Shown piece by piece: positions 45,579 to 53,736 of a stretch of DNA of 64,000 nt. The stretch's first letter is position 1. Each line of letters begins with the position of its first letter. The notes beneath the pieces were generated by a model. The model saw only the letters and a program-made list of their open reading frames with translations. It had not been told where the DNA came from and did not search any database. The stretch is taken from the NCBI RefSeq assembly GCF_022846615.1, contig NZ_AP025637.1, positions 1,296,501 to 1,360,500 on the forward strand, read 5' to 3'. Source of the stretch: Roseomonas fluvialis (GTDB lineage: Bacteria > Pseudomonadota > Alphaproteobacteria > Acetobacterales > Acetobacteraceae). The position numbers and the translations under genes are program-made.

Positions 45579-46757
45579 CTAAAGCCCCGCCTGCTCCAGC
45601 CGCAGGATCGCGCGCGCCATCGCCTGCGCGCGCGGCACGATGCTCTCGACCTCGAGGTATTCCTCGGGGCTGTGCGCCAAGCCACCGACCGGCCCCACGC
45701 CGCACAGCGTCGGCACGCCGAGCGCGGCGGTGAAGCCGGAATCGGCGCAGCCGCCGGTGAATTCCGCGTCGACCTTCAGGCCGCTTTCCGCCGCCGCAGC
45801 CTGGTACACGCTGAACACGCGCTCGCTCGCGGGGGTCGGGTTCAGCGGCCGGAACTCGCCCTTGATGGTGAGTGCCGACCGCGTGCCTGGCACATGTGCG
45901 CGCGCGACGATGTCGTGGATCTTGCCCATGATCTCGTCGCGGTCCGCCGGTTCGATGTAGCGCAGGTCGATCTGGAACTGGCAGGTCGGCGCGGTGGTGT
46001 TCACGGACTGCCCGCCCTGCACCAGGCCCACGTTCAGCGTGATGCCGCGCTTGAGGTCGGTCAGCGCATGGATCGCCACGATCTTGTGCGCCGCCTCGCC
46101 GATCGCGCTGATGCCCGCTTCGAAGTTGCCGCCCGAATGCGCTGCCTTGCCTTCGATGTCGACGACCGAGAAGACGCCGCCCTTGCGCGCCTTCACCACA
46201 TTGCCGGAGACGCGGCCGGGTTCCGAATTGAACACCACGCGGGCGTTGCCGGCCTCCGCCTCGATCACCGGGCGGCCTTCGGGGCTGCCGATCTCCTCGT
46301 CACCGGTGAACAGACCGACCAGCGGGCCGGGCGCGCCGCCGAACTTCGCGAAGGCAGCGAGGACGAACATGTTCATCACGATGCCCGACTTCATGTCCGA
46401 CACGCCGGGGCCATAGGCGCGGCCGCCGTCGATGCGAAAGGGCCGGCGCTCCGGCTCGCCCTTCGGGAAGACCGTGTCGCGATGGCCCATCAGCACGATG
46501 TTGGACCGCTGGTTGCCGGTGCCGAGCGCGTGCCCGCCTTCGACGATGCCGCGGATGCAGTCGCCATGCTTCTGCTGAGGTACGACTTCCGTCGCGATAC
46601 CGTGCGCGCCCAGGAAGCGCACCACCTGCTGGCCGGTGCGATCGACGCCGTCCTTGTCGTAGGACCCGCCATCGGTGTTCACCATGGCTTCGATCTCACG
46701 CAGCATCGCGTCCTTCTGGGAGGCGAGCCAGGCGGTGATGGCGGCTTCGGTGGTCAT
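45579..46757 (-). CDS. M20 family metallopeptidase, glutamate carboxypeptidase-like
   Basis: The 392-residue protein has M20 motifs LMGHRDTVFPKGEP, YGPGVSDMKSGIVM, FTGDEEIGSPEGR, the HSGG lid residue segment GKAAHSGGNFEAG and the late CADSGFTAALGVPT / LAHSPEEYLEV for the second metal. In the usual HxDT motif the residue before Asp is Arg (HRDT), as in some carboxypeptidase G2-like proteins. It likely releases glutamate or a similar residue from an N-acyl conjugate. A Bug gene lies 60 bp upstream on the same strand and may supply its substrate. Confidence 0.87.
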   Translation of the reverse strand: MTTEAAITAWLASQKDAMLREIEAMVNTDGGSYDKDGVDRTGQQVVRFLGAHGIATEVVPQQKHGDCIRGIVEGGHALGTGNQRSNIVLMGHRDTVFPKGEPERRPFRIDGGRAYGPGVSDMKSGIVMNMFVLAAFAKFGGAPGPLVGLFTGDEEIGSPEGRPVIEAEAGNARVVFNSEPGRVSGNVVKARKGGVFSVVDIEGKAAHSGGNFEAGISAIGEAAHKIVAIHALTDLKRGITLNVGLVQGGQSVNTTAPTCQFQIDLRYIEPADRDEIMGKIHDIVARAHVPGTRSALTIKGEFRPLNPTPASERVFSVYQAAAAESGLKVDAEFTGGCADSGFTAALGVPTLCGVGPVGGLAHSPEEYLEVESIVPRAQAMARAILRLEQAGL

Positions 46758-46817
46758 GGTCTGTCTCCTTGCGCGGCGCAGGCTGGCACCGGCGCGCCGC
46801 AGCGGGAAGGGGGGCGG

Positions 46818-47789
46818 CTACTCGATCCGCCCCAGCGCGCGCACCGTGCGTACCAGGCGCGCCGCGTCCTCGTTGTAGAAGCGCAGGAAAGCCTCGCCGT
46901 CGCGGAAGTCGAGCGTATTGCCGCTGGCGGCCATGATTCGGATGAAGTCGGGGTCGCGCGCCACCTGTGCGCTCGCTTCACGGATGCGCGCGATCACCGG
47001 CGCGGGTGTCGCGGCGGGCGCGAACAGCCCGACCCAGATGTAGAATTCGCAGTCGGGGAAGCCCTTCTCGATCAGCGTCGGCACGTCGTCGAATCCGGCC
47101 AGCCGCGTACGGCCCCAGGTGGCGATGGCGCGCAACGCGCCGCTGCGCACATGCGGGGCGACCGGACCGGGGCCGGAGGCCAGGCAATTCACCTGCCCGC
47201 CCAGCAGCGCGGTCAGCGCCGGCCCGCCGCCCTGGAAGGGTACGTGCAGCATGTCCAGCCCCGCCGCCTGCGACAGCTGCGCCATCGGCACATGCAGCGC
47301 GGAGTAATTCCCGGCGGAGGAGTACGATACCTGCCCCGGCCGCGCCTTCACGTCGGCGATGAAGTCCTCGATCGTGCGGATGGGGCTGGCGGCCGGCACC
47401 ACCAGCACGGTGGGGTCGGCGGCGAACAGGGCGATGGGGGCGAGCATCTCGGGCGTATAGGTCGGCTCGCGCCCGTTGACGCGTGCGGCTTCCGGCAGCA
47501 GCGCCATCGACGACAGCGCCATCAGCAGCGTGTAGCCGTCAGGAGACGCGCGCGCGACCGAGGCATTGCCGATCGCACCCGCAGCGCCGCCGCGATTCAC
47601 GATCGGCACCGCGACGCGCCAGATGCGTTCCAGCGTCGCGGCGACGGGTCTTCCCACGACATCCGCCTGGCCGCCGGGCGGGAAGGCGACGACCATGCTC
47701 ACGGCGCGCGAGGGGAATACCTCCTGCGCCTTCGCAATCGACGCCCCCGCTGCACACGCGAGCGTCGCCAGTGCCGTCCTGCGCAACAT
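46818..47789 (-). CDS. Bug/TctC-family tripartite tricarboxylate receptor protein
   Basis: The 323-residue protein has a signal (RRTALATLACAAGASIAKAQ) and Bug motifs SMVVAFPPGGQADVVGRPVA, VPIVNRGGAAGAIGNASVAR, DGYTLLMALSS and VPFQGGGPALTALLGGQVNC. GGGAGGAA precedes the ATG. It is followed by the M20 peptidase gene, an apparent two-gene unit of receptor plus hydrolase; this pairing suggests uptake of an amino-acid conjugate, though direct evidence is lacking. Confidence 0.9.
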   Translation of the reverse strand: MLRRTALATLACAAGASIAKAQEVFPSRAVSMVVAFPPGGQADVVGRPVAATLERIWRVAVPIVNRGGAAGAIGNASVARASPDGYTLLMALSSMALLPEAARVNGREPTYTPEMLAPIALFAADPTVLVVPAASPIRTIEDFIADVKARPGQVSYSSAGNYSALHVPMAQLSQAAGLDMLHVPFQGGGPALTALLGGQVNCLASGPGPVAPHVRSGALRAIATWGRTRLAGFDDVPTLIEKGFPDCEFYIWVGLFAPAATPAPVIARIREASAQVARDPDFIRIMAASGNTLDFRDGEAFLRFYNEDAARLVRTVRALGRIE

Positions 47790-47846
47790 GTTCGTTCCTC
47801 CCGGTGTGACGACTTTAGGCAGCCAGAATAGCGGAAGCCGGTCGTC

Positions 47847-47863
47847 GAGAAATGCGCATTCTC
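47847..47863. promoter_or_regulatory. Near-perfect palindrome upstream of the Bug/M20 unit
   Basis: GAGAAATGCGCATTCTC is a 17-base near-palindrome about 58 bases before the Bug start, with a TATTCT-like -10 candidate (47825-47830, minus strand) between. It may be an operator. Confidence 0.35.
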
Positions 47864-48284
47864 AAGCTCCGGACGTGCGCCTTGGGCGATTGGCTTCACG
47901 TAGCTGGACGACCACGAAGATCACCGCGAGCACGCACAAGGCTAGAATGAAGAGCGTCCCAGCCCAGAGAAACACCTCTGAAAGCACCATGCTCGGTGAC
48001 GGATGAGCTATGGCCTGCACCACGATGGCGATGTGGAGAGCGCCGATGGCCGTTGTCAGGAGCAGCAGCAAGGCGATGAAGAGCAAGCGCTGCGCGCGCT
48101 TGTTCACTAGCAACCCAGGCAGAAGCAGGAGCGTCCATTCACCGCCGCCGCTGCTGCCCAATCCATCGTCGAACGACCTGTCCAAGGCATCTGGCGCGCG
48201 CTGCCGAAGGCGTTCGCTTCGCGCCGCTAGAATTGCGGTTGCCAACACCGTCGTGACCGACAGAACAAGCAGCACCCACGCCAT
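47862..48284 (-). CDS. Hypothetical membrane protein
   Basis: The 140-residue protein has three hydrophobic segments (about residues 2-20, 65-90 and 101-125) with an acidic, Gly/Ser-rich loop between the first two. I do not recognise a family. Its codon choice is less GC-biased than that of its neighbours (AAGATC, GAAGAG, TCATTC type codons are frequent), suggesting later acquisition or relaxed constraint. Its ATG is immediately adjacent to the stop of the fumarylacetoacetase-type gene upstream, so it could be the last gene of that operon. Confidence 0.6.
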   Translation of the reverse strand: MAWVLLVLSVTTVLATAILAARSERLRQRAPDALDRSFDDGLGSSGGGEWTLLLLPGLLVNKRAQRLLFIALLLLLTTAIGALHIAIVVQAIAHPSPSMVLSEVFLWAGTLFILALCVLAVIFVVVQLREANRPRRTSGA

Positions 48285-49166
48285 TCAAGCCACCGGATTC
48301 TCCAGCACGCCGATGCCCGGCACCTCGATCCGCACGCGGTCGCCCTTCTTCAGGAACTTCGGCGGCGTGAAGCCGATGCCCACGCCCGCCGGCGTGCCGG
48401 TCGCGATGATGTCGCCCGGCTCCAGCGTGATGGCGGCGCTGATCGTCGCGATCAGCGTCGGTATGCCGAAGATCAGGTCATCGACCGGCGCGCGCTGGCG
48501 CAGTTCGCCATTCACCCAGGTCGAGATCGAAAGCTTCGGCGGCACCCCCGCCGCATCGGCGGTGACGATCGCCGGCCCCATCGGCGCATAGCCATCGATG
48601 CCCTTGCCCAGGATCCACTGCCGATGCCTGTGCTGCAGCGTGCGCGCCGTGACGTCGTTGACGATGGTGTAGCCGAACACATGAGCATAGGCGTCGGCCT
48701 CGCTGATACCGCGGCCCGCGCGGCCGATCACCACCGCGATCTCGCCCTCGTAATCGGTGCTGTTGGACGTATCGAGGAAGGACGGGATGGGTTCCCCCGG
48801 CCCGATCACGCAGGTGGGCGGCTTCGAGAACACCACCGGCGCCTCCGGCACCACCTCCTTGGCCGTTGCGTCGAAGCCGCTGTTGGCGAACTCCTTTGCG
48901 TGCTCGTGGTAGTTCTTGCCGACGCAGAAGATGTTCTTGGCCGGGCGGGGAATGGGCGCGAGCAGCACCGCGCCCTCGGCCACCGGCGCCTTCGCCTTCG
49001 CCTCCGCCGCGCGCGCCGCGGCCAGCGTGGCCTCGCCCCCTGCGATCAGCGCCAGCATGTCGCGCGGCAGCCCCGCATCCGCCGCGGCCAGGTCGAGCAC
49101 TTTCCCCACATCATCCAGCGCGCCGATGCGCGTGCCTTTGGTATCCCTGAACGTGACCAGCCGCAT
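48285..49166 (-). CDS. Fumarylacetoacetate hydrolase family protein
   Basis: The 293-residue protein has the FAH catalytic core: IFCVGKNYHEHAKEF, VVFSKPPTCVIGPGEPIP, STDYEGEIAVVIGRAGR (metal-binding glutamates), GYTIVNDVTAR and the closing GDIIATGTPAGVG. It should cleave a C-C bond or hydrolyse a 2-oxo acid (acylpyruvase or 2-hydroxyhepta-2,4-diene-1,7-dioate isomerase type). It lies in line with phnA-like, amidase and rutA-like genes on the minus strand, consistent with a catabolic string. Confidence 0.9.
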   Translation of the reverse strand: MRLVTFRDTKGTRIGALDDVGKVLDLAAADAGLPRDMLALIAGGEATLAAARAAEAKAKAPVAEGAVLLAPIPRPAKNIFCVGKNYHEHAKEFANSGFDATAKEVVPEAPVVFSKPPTCVIGPGEPIPSFLDTSNSTDYEGEIAVVIGRAGRGISEADAYAHVFGYTIVNDVTARTLQHRHRQWILGKGIDGYAPMGPAIVTADAAGVPPKLSISTWVNGELRQRAPVDDLIFGIPTLIATISAAITLEPGDIIATGTPAGVGIGFTPPKFLKKGDRVRIEVPGIGVLENPVA

Positions 49167-49177
49167 CCGAAAATCCC

Positions 49178-49486
49178 CTATCGCTTGCGCACGAATTCGG
49201 TGCGCAGGACCAAGCCCTTGATGCCTTCGTAGCGGCAGTCGATCTCCTCGTCATTCCCGGTCAGGCGGATCGACCGGATGACCGTGCCCTGCTTGAGCGT
49301 CTGCCCCGCGCCCTTCACCTTCAGGTCCTTGATGACGGTGACGGAATCACCATCCGCCAGGGCATTGCCCGCCGAATCGCGCACCACGCGCTCGGGCACG
49401 GCGGCAGCGGCCGCAACCTCGGAAGCCGGGCGCCATTCGCCGGTGGCCTCGTCATAGACGTAGTCGTCATCGGGCACGGTCGTCAT
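49178..49486 (-). CDS. PhnA-like protein lacking the zinc-ribbon half
   Basis: The 102-residue protein matches the C-terminal domain of PhnA/YjdM proteins: VVRDSAGNALADGDSVTVIK, DLKVKGAGQTLKQGTVIRSI and EIDCRYEGIKGLVLRTEFVR. The usual N-terminal CxxC zinc ribbon is replaced by an acidic stretch DDDYVYDEATGEW, a known alphaproteobacterial form. Despite the name, PhnA is not required for phosphonate use and its function is unclear. It starts 2 bases after the amidase stop. Confidence 0.83.
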   Translation of the reverse strand: MTTVPDDDYVYDEATGEWRPASEVAAAAAVPERVVRDSAGNALADGDSVTVIKDLKVKGAGQTLKQGTVIRSIRLTGNDEEIDCRYEGIKGLVLRTEFVRKR

Positions 49487-49488
49487 CC

Positions 49489-50898
49489 TCAGGCCGGCCT
49501 GGTCGCGGCGGGGTCGGCCAAAGGCAGGCTCGCCGCGCGTTCCAGCGCCCGCGCCCCGCGGAAGGCCAGGTCGTCGCGATACAGCGCCGCCACCACCTGC
49601 ACCGCCCGCGGCATGCCTTCGCCATCCAGCGCCACCGGCACGGAAATGGACGGCTGGCGCGTCAGGTTGAAGGCGAAGGTCCAGGGCGCCCAGTCGCGCC
49701 ACAGCGATTCCGCGGGCTTCAACGTCGGCTGGTCGGCGGCGAAGGCGGCGGTCGGCGTGCAGGCGGTCAGCACCAGGTCGTAGCGCTGGTGGAAGCGCGC
49801 CATGGCGTGCGCGGCCTCGAGCCGCATCGCCTCGGCCGCCAGGTAGTCCACCGCCGCCATGTCCCCGTCGCGCCGCGCGACATCCAGGATGCCGGCATCC
49901 AGCAGCTCGCGCTTGTCCTCGGGAATCGTCGCGACCACGCGCGCCATGGCCACCGACCAGACACGCCCGAAGATCGCGCGCGTATCCGGCAGGCCCGGGT
50001 CGGCCTCCTCGACGATCGCGCCCTGCTCCTCGAGCATGCGGGCCGCACCTTCCAGCACCGCCGCGCCATCGACATCCAGCGGCGGCTCGAAGCCCATCCG
50101 CCGCACCACGGCCACGCGCAGGCCCGCCACGCCATCCTCGATGCCCCCGCGCCAGTCGCGCGGATCGTCCGGCAGCGCATAGGGGTCGCGCACATCCTGC
50201 CGCGCCATGGCGCCGAACATCAGCGCGGCGTCGCGCACCGTGCGCGTCATGGGCCCCGCAACCGCGACATGCCCGAAGGCGCCGAGCGGCCATTGCGGGA
50301 TGCGCCCGAAACTCGGCTTCACGCCGACCAGGCCGCAATAGGCCGCCGGGATGCGGATCGACCCGCCCGCATCGGTGCCGATGTGCAGCGGCCCGAAGCA
50401 CGCCGCACCTGCCGCGCCGGCGCCCGACGAAGACCCCCCCGGCGTGCGCTGCGGGTTCCACGGATTGCGCGTGATGCCATGCAGCGGGCAGTCGCCGGGC
50501 GACTTCCAGCCGAACTCCGTCGTGGTGGTCTTGCCGATGATGACGGCGCCCGATTCCTTCAGCCCCATCACGGTCGGCGCGTCCTCGGCGGCGGGCGTGG
50601 TGTCGGTGGTGCGCGAGCCGCGCCGCGTGGCGAAGCCCGCCATGGTCAGCAGGTCCTTCACCGTGGCCGGCACGCCGTCCAGGGGCCCGATGGGCCGCCC
50701 CGCCGCCCAGCGTGCCTCGCTCTCGCCGGCGGCGCGCAACGCGTGCGGGTTCATGGCGGCGAAGGCATTGACCCAGGGGTTGAAGCGCGCGACGCGCTCC
50801 AGCACGGCCTTCAGCGCCTCGACCGGCGAAAGCCGCCGGCGCGCATAGAGGCCGAGCAGCGTCTCGGCGGACATCAGGGCAGGATCGGTATCGGACAT
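49489..50898 (-). CDS. Amidase (amidase-signature family)
   Basis: The 469-residue enzyme has the Ser-cisSer-Lys triad of the amidase-signature family: Lys81 in GVPATVKDLLTMAG, the cis-Ser in TPGGSSSGAGAAGAA (Ser156-158) and the nucleophile Ser180 in GTDAGGSIRIPAAYCGLVG. GatA-type motifs are present but gatB/gatC are absent, so it is a stand-alone amidase rather than the tRNA amidotransferase. It should hydrolyse a carboxamide. It follows the RutA-like gene by 78 bp and precedes phnA-like by 2 bp. Confidence 0.9.
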   Translation of the reverse strand: MSDTDPALMSAETLLGLYARRRLSPVEALKAVLERVARFNPWVNAFAAMNPHALRAAGESEARWAAGRPIGPLDGVPATVKDLLTMAGFATRRGSRTTDTTPAAEDAPTVMGLKESGAVIIGKTTTTEFGWKSPGDCPLHGITRNPWNPQRTPGGSSSGAGAAGAACFGPLHIGTDAGGSIRIPAAYCGLVGVKPSFGRIPQWPLGAFGHVAVAGPMTRTVRDAALMFGAMARQDVRDPYALPDDPRDWRGGIEDGVAGLRVAVVRRMGFEPPLDVDGAAVLEGAARMLEEQGAIVEEADPGLPDTRAIFGRVWSVAMARVVATIPEDKRELLDAGILDVARRDGDMAAVDYLAAEAMRLEAAHAMARFHQRYDLVLTACTPTAAFAADQPTLKPAESLWRDWAPWTFAFNLTRQPSISVPVALDGEGMPRAVQVVAALYRDDLAFRGARALERAASLPLADPAATRPA

Positions 50899-50976
50899 CG
50901 GGCGGCCTGGCTGTTCAGGCCGCCATGGTGCGCCGGGCCGACCTGCGCAGGAAGCCCGCGCGCACCTGTCCGGCGC

Positions 50977-52059
50977 TCAGGCCGCGTTCAGCATCCGCCC
51001 CGCACGGCAGGACATCAGCGGCTGGATGTGCTTGCCGAAGGCATCGAGGCCCAGCAGGAAGTCGTCGAAGGTCAGCATGATGCCCTTCACGCCCGGCATC
51101 GCCGCCACCTCATCGAGCATCTTCGCGACATTGGCGTAGGACCCCACCAGCGTGCCCATGTTGAAGTTGATGGGCGAGGGGGAGCGCTGGATCGCCGCAG
51201 CCATTGAGGTCTCGGACGGCGCGGTGTCCTCGGCGGCCTTGCCGAGCAGATGCGCCAGCGCCTCACGGTCGGCACCCTTGTTGTACAGGTCCCACTTCGC
51301 GAGCGCGGCGGCATCCGTCTCGTCGGCGATGATCATGTACAGCATGTAGGCGCCGACATCGCGCCCGGTCTTGGCCGCATGCTGCAGCACGCGCGCGGGC
51401 ACCGACGCCGCCTTGGTGGGTTCGTTCACCCCTTCGCCCAGGCAGAAATTGTAGTCGCAGTACTGCGCGGCGAATTCCATCCCGCGATCGGACTGGCCCG
51501 CGGCCACCACTTTGATCGGCGCCTTGGGGCGCGGGCTCAGGACGCAGTTGTCCATCTGGAAATACTCGCCCTTGAAGTCGGACAGGCCGGTACCCCAGAG
51601 CTCGCGCAGGATGCGCACATATTCCGTGCTGTAGTCGTACCGCTTGCCGAAGTGCTGGTCACCCGGCCAGAGCCCCATCTGGGTGTATTCGACCTTGTGC
51701 CAGCCCGAGACGATGTTCACCCCGAAGCGTCCGCCCGAGACGTCGTCGATCGTGCTGGTCATGCGCGCCACCATCGCCGGCGGCAGTGTGAGCACGGCGG
51801 TCGAGGCGAACAGCCGGATCCGCGAGGTGACGGTCGCGAGTGCGGACATCAGCGTGAAGGATTCCAGGCCGTGGTCCCAGAACTCGGTCTTCCCGCCGAA
51901 GCCGTGCAGCTTGATCATCGACAGCGCGAAGTCGAAGCCATAGCCCTCCGCCTTCTGCACCACCGCCTTGTTCAACTCGAAGGACGGCATGTACTGCGGC
52001 GAGGTGGCGGAGATGATCCAGCCATTGTTGTTGATCGGGATGAAGACGCCGATGTCCAT
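50977..52059 (-). CDS. rutA: RutA-like pyrimidine monooxygenase (luciferase-family)
   Basis: The 360-residue flavin-dependent monooxygenase closely resembles Rut[80 protein letters not shown] and [20 protein letters not shown] are RutA blocks. RutA opens the uracil ring between N3 and C4 to give ureidoacrylate. None of rutB-rutG is adjacent; instead an amidase and an FAH-type hydrolase follow. The ATG at 52059 gives the standard N terminus. Either uracil use with scattered partners or a different ring-amide substrate is possible. Confidence 0.85.
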   Translation of the reverse strand: MDIGVFIPINNNGWIISATSPQYMPSFELNKAVVQKAEGYGFDFALSMIKLHGFGGKTEFWDHGLESFTLMSALATVTSRIRLFASTAVLTLPPAMVARMTSTIDDVSGGRFGVNIVSGWHKVEYTQMGLWPGDQHFGKRYDYSTEYVRILRELWGTGLSDFKGEYFQMDNCVLSPRPKAPIKVVAAGQSDRGMEFAAQYCDYNFCLGEGVNEPTKAASVPARVLQHAAKTGRDVGAYMLYMIIADETDAAALAKWDLYNKGADREALAHLLGKAAEDTAPSETSMAAAIQRSPSPINFNMGTLVGSYANVAKMLDEVAAMPGVKGIMLTFDDFLLGLDAFGKHIQPLMSCRAGRMLNAA

Positions 52060-52124
52060 CGCGGGCTCCTGCTGCCTTGGGGCCACGCCCGACCTGCGCG
52101 GCCCCGGCGCCGGCGGGCTGGACG

Positions 52125-52253
52125 TGGCGGGTTGACCCCACCGCATTGCGTGACGCGGCGGACTGGCCGCCGCACCGCATCGCGCAACACGGCGGATTGA
52201 CCGGCGCCGCATCGCATGACGCGGCGGATTGACCGCCGCGGGATCGCAAGTAG
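52125..52253 (+). repeat. Four imperfect ~32-bp direct repeats in a divergent promoter region
   Basis: Units begin at 52125, 52156, 52190 and 52222 (steps of 31, 34 and 32 bases) with consensus CGGCGGATTGACCGCCGC followed by ATCGCATGACG. Each holds the small inverted repeat GGCGG-ATTGA-CCGCC. The step is near three helical turns. The last unit supplies the -35 box of the deacetylase gene. There are no spacers, so it is not a CRISPR array; an operator array is the best guess. Confidence 0.6.
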
Positions 52254-52256
52254 CGT
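52229..52256 (+). promoter_or_regulatory. Candidate promoter for the deacetylase gene
   Basis: TTGACC (52229-52234) and TAGCGT (52251-52256) lie 16 bases apart, with the -35 inside the last 32-bp repeat unit. Transcription would begin about 22 bases before the ATG at 52285. Confidence 0.45.
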
Positions 52257-52284
52257 GCCACGACGAAGGACGCGGAGAGCCCCG

Positions 52285-53208
52285 ATGAGCGAGAGCAAGC
52301 CAGGCCCCTGGGACTGGGAGGAGGCGCATTGGCGGCGCATCGTAGGCCGCGCGCGCGCCGGACGTTCGCTCGCACCGTCGTCATGGCCGGGCGGGGCGCG
52401 CTGCGCCGTCAGCCTGTCCTTCGATGCGGACCACGAGACCATCCCGCTGCGCGATTCCGACGAAAGCCCGATGCGCATCAGCCAGGGCCAGTACGGCGCG
52501 CGCCAGGGCGTGCCGCGCATCCGCGCACTTTTGGCGCGGCACGGGGTGAAGGCGTCGTTCTTCTATCCGGCGGTCTCGGCGCTGCTGCACCCCGATGAAA
52601 TCCGCGCCGTGGCGGACGAAGGCCACGAGATCGGTATCCATTCCTGGATCCACGAAGCCAATACGCAGCTGCCGCCGGGTGTCGAGCGCGACCTGACCTT
52701 CCGCGCCACCGACACGCTGGAGAAGCTGACCGGCCGCCGCCCCGTGGGCATCCGCACCGCGTCGTGGGATTTCTCGGTCGACACCATGTCGATCATCCAG
52801 GAGCTCGGCCTGCTCTATGACTCATCGCTGATGGCCGATGACGACCCCTACGAGCTGGAAGTGCAGGGCGAGCCGACCGGCATCGTGGAACTGCCACCCG
52901 AATGGATCCGCGACGACGCGGTGTATTTCAATATGCTGCGCTTCGCAGCACTTCGCCCCTACACGCCGCCCTCGGCGGTGGAGGAGATCTTCCGCGCCGA
53001 ATTCGAGGGCGCGCTGGCCGAGGGCGGGCTCTTCCTGCTGACCATGCACCCGCATGTCATCGGCCATCGCAGCCGCATCGCGCTGCTCGACCGCCTCGTC
53101 ACGCTGATGAAGGGCACGCCCGGCGTGTGGTTCGGCACGCATGAGGAGGTGGCGCGCTGGTGCGCGCAGCAGGCGGCCCCGCCGCTCAGTCGGGCCGCCG
53201 CCGGCTGA
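52285..53208 (+). CDS. Polysaccharide deacetylase-family (NodB fold) amidohydrolase, PgdA/PuuE-like
   Basis: The 307-residue protein has NodB motif 1 LSFDADHE (Asp47, Asp49), motif 2 HSWIHE (His119, His123) and [12 protein letters not shown] as motif 3. [20 protein letters not shown] is shared with the cytoplasmic subgroup that includes Helicobacter PgdA and cofactor-free allantoinase PuuE, so the substrate may be a small ureide or amide rather than a polysaccharide. No signal peptide. It is divergent from the RutA-like gene and shares its control region, which supports a nitrogen-heterocycle role (inference). Its 3' end overlaps the GNAT gene by 23 bases. Confidence 0.82.
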   Translation: MSESKPGPWDWEEAHWRRIVGRARAGRSLAPSSWPGGARCAVSLSFDADHETIPLRDSDESPMRISQGQYGARQGVPRIRALLARHGVKASFFYPAVSALLHPDEIRAVADEGHEIGIHSWIHEANTQLPPGVERDLTFRATDTLEKLTGRRPVGIRTASWDFSVDTMSIIQELGLLYDSSLMADDDPYELEVQGEPTGIVELPPEWIRDDAVYFNMLRFAALRPYTPPSAVEEIFRAEFEGALAEGGLFLLTMHPHVIGHRSRIALLDRLVTLMKGTPGVWFGTHEEVARWCAQQAAPPLSRAAAG

Positions 53209-53683
53209 ACAGGAAGCGGTTCATCTCGGGGATGTAGCGCTGCTGCGCGAAGCCTGCCTTGGCCAGAACGCGCCGCGACCCGGCATTCGCCGGATGCGCG
53301 AAGGCGCGAAGCTCCGGCAGGTCCAGCACACGGTCGGCATGGTCGAGGCAGGCGCGCACCAGTTCCGACGCAAAGCCGCGCCCCCAGGCGTCGGGATGGA
53401 AAAAGTACCCGACCTCCACACCCCAGCCCGGCTCGAAGGGATCAACATACAAGCCGCCCCATCCGATCAGCCGCCCATCCGGCTTCGTGGCGATCGTCCA
53501 GGGCGCGTGGCCATCGTGCCGCCGGCGGTATTCATGCACCGCAATGCGGTGACGGCAGGCTCGCAGCGAGCCATCGACATGGGTGTACGCCATGGCCGCA
53601 GGGTCGCCGAGGAAGGCAAACAGCGCGGGCACATCCTCGAGCCGCGGCGAGCGGAGGATCAGCCTTGCGGTCTCGATGCGCAT
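53186..53683 (-). CDS. GNAT family N-acetyltransferase (RimJ/RimL-like)
   Basis: The 165-residue protein opens IETARLILRSPRLEDVPALF, typical of RimJ/RimL-type acetyltransferases, and has the acetyl-CoA loop HPDAWGRGFASELVRA (Q/RxxGxG/A type) followed by FAHPANAGSRRVLAKAGF. It transfers an acetyl group to an amine. The ATG at 53683 has no visible ribosome site because a long stem-loop ends just upstream. The gene is convergent with the deacetylase. Confidence 0.87.
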   Translation of the reverse strand: MRIETARLILRSPRLEDVPALFAFLGDPAAMAYTHVDGSLRACRHRIAVHEYRRRHDGHAPWTIATKPDGRLIGWGGLYVDPFEPGWGVEVGYFFHPDAWGRGFASELVRACLDHADRVLDLPELRAFAHPANAGSRRVLAKAGFAQQRYIPEMNRFLFSRRRPD

Positions 53684-53691
53684 GCAACGGC

Positions 53692-53735
53692 GCAGCGGGG
53701 GGGCGGAGAGGGACGCACCCTCTCCGCCCCGCTGC
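53692..53735 (-). terminator. Long stem-loop directly after a Bug gene
   Basis: GGGGCGGAGAGGG pairs with CCCTCTCCGCCCC around loop ACGCA (53713-53717), extended by GCAGC/GCTGC with a 3-G bulge, an 18-bp stem. It begins one base after the Bug stop codon on the minus strand. No T-run. It is the strongest hairpin in the window and probably ends the Bug transcript; the GNAT start is 9 bases beyond. Confidence 0.6.
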
Positions 53736-53736
53736 A

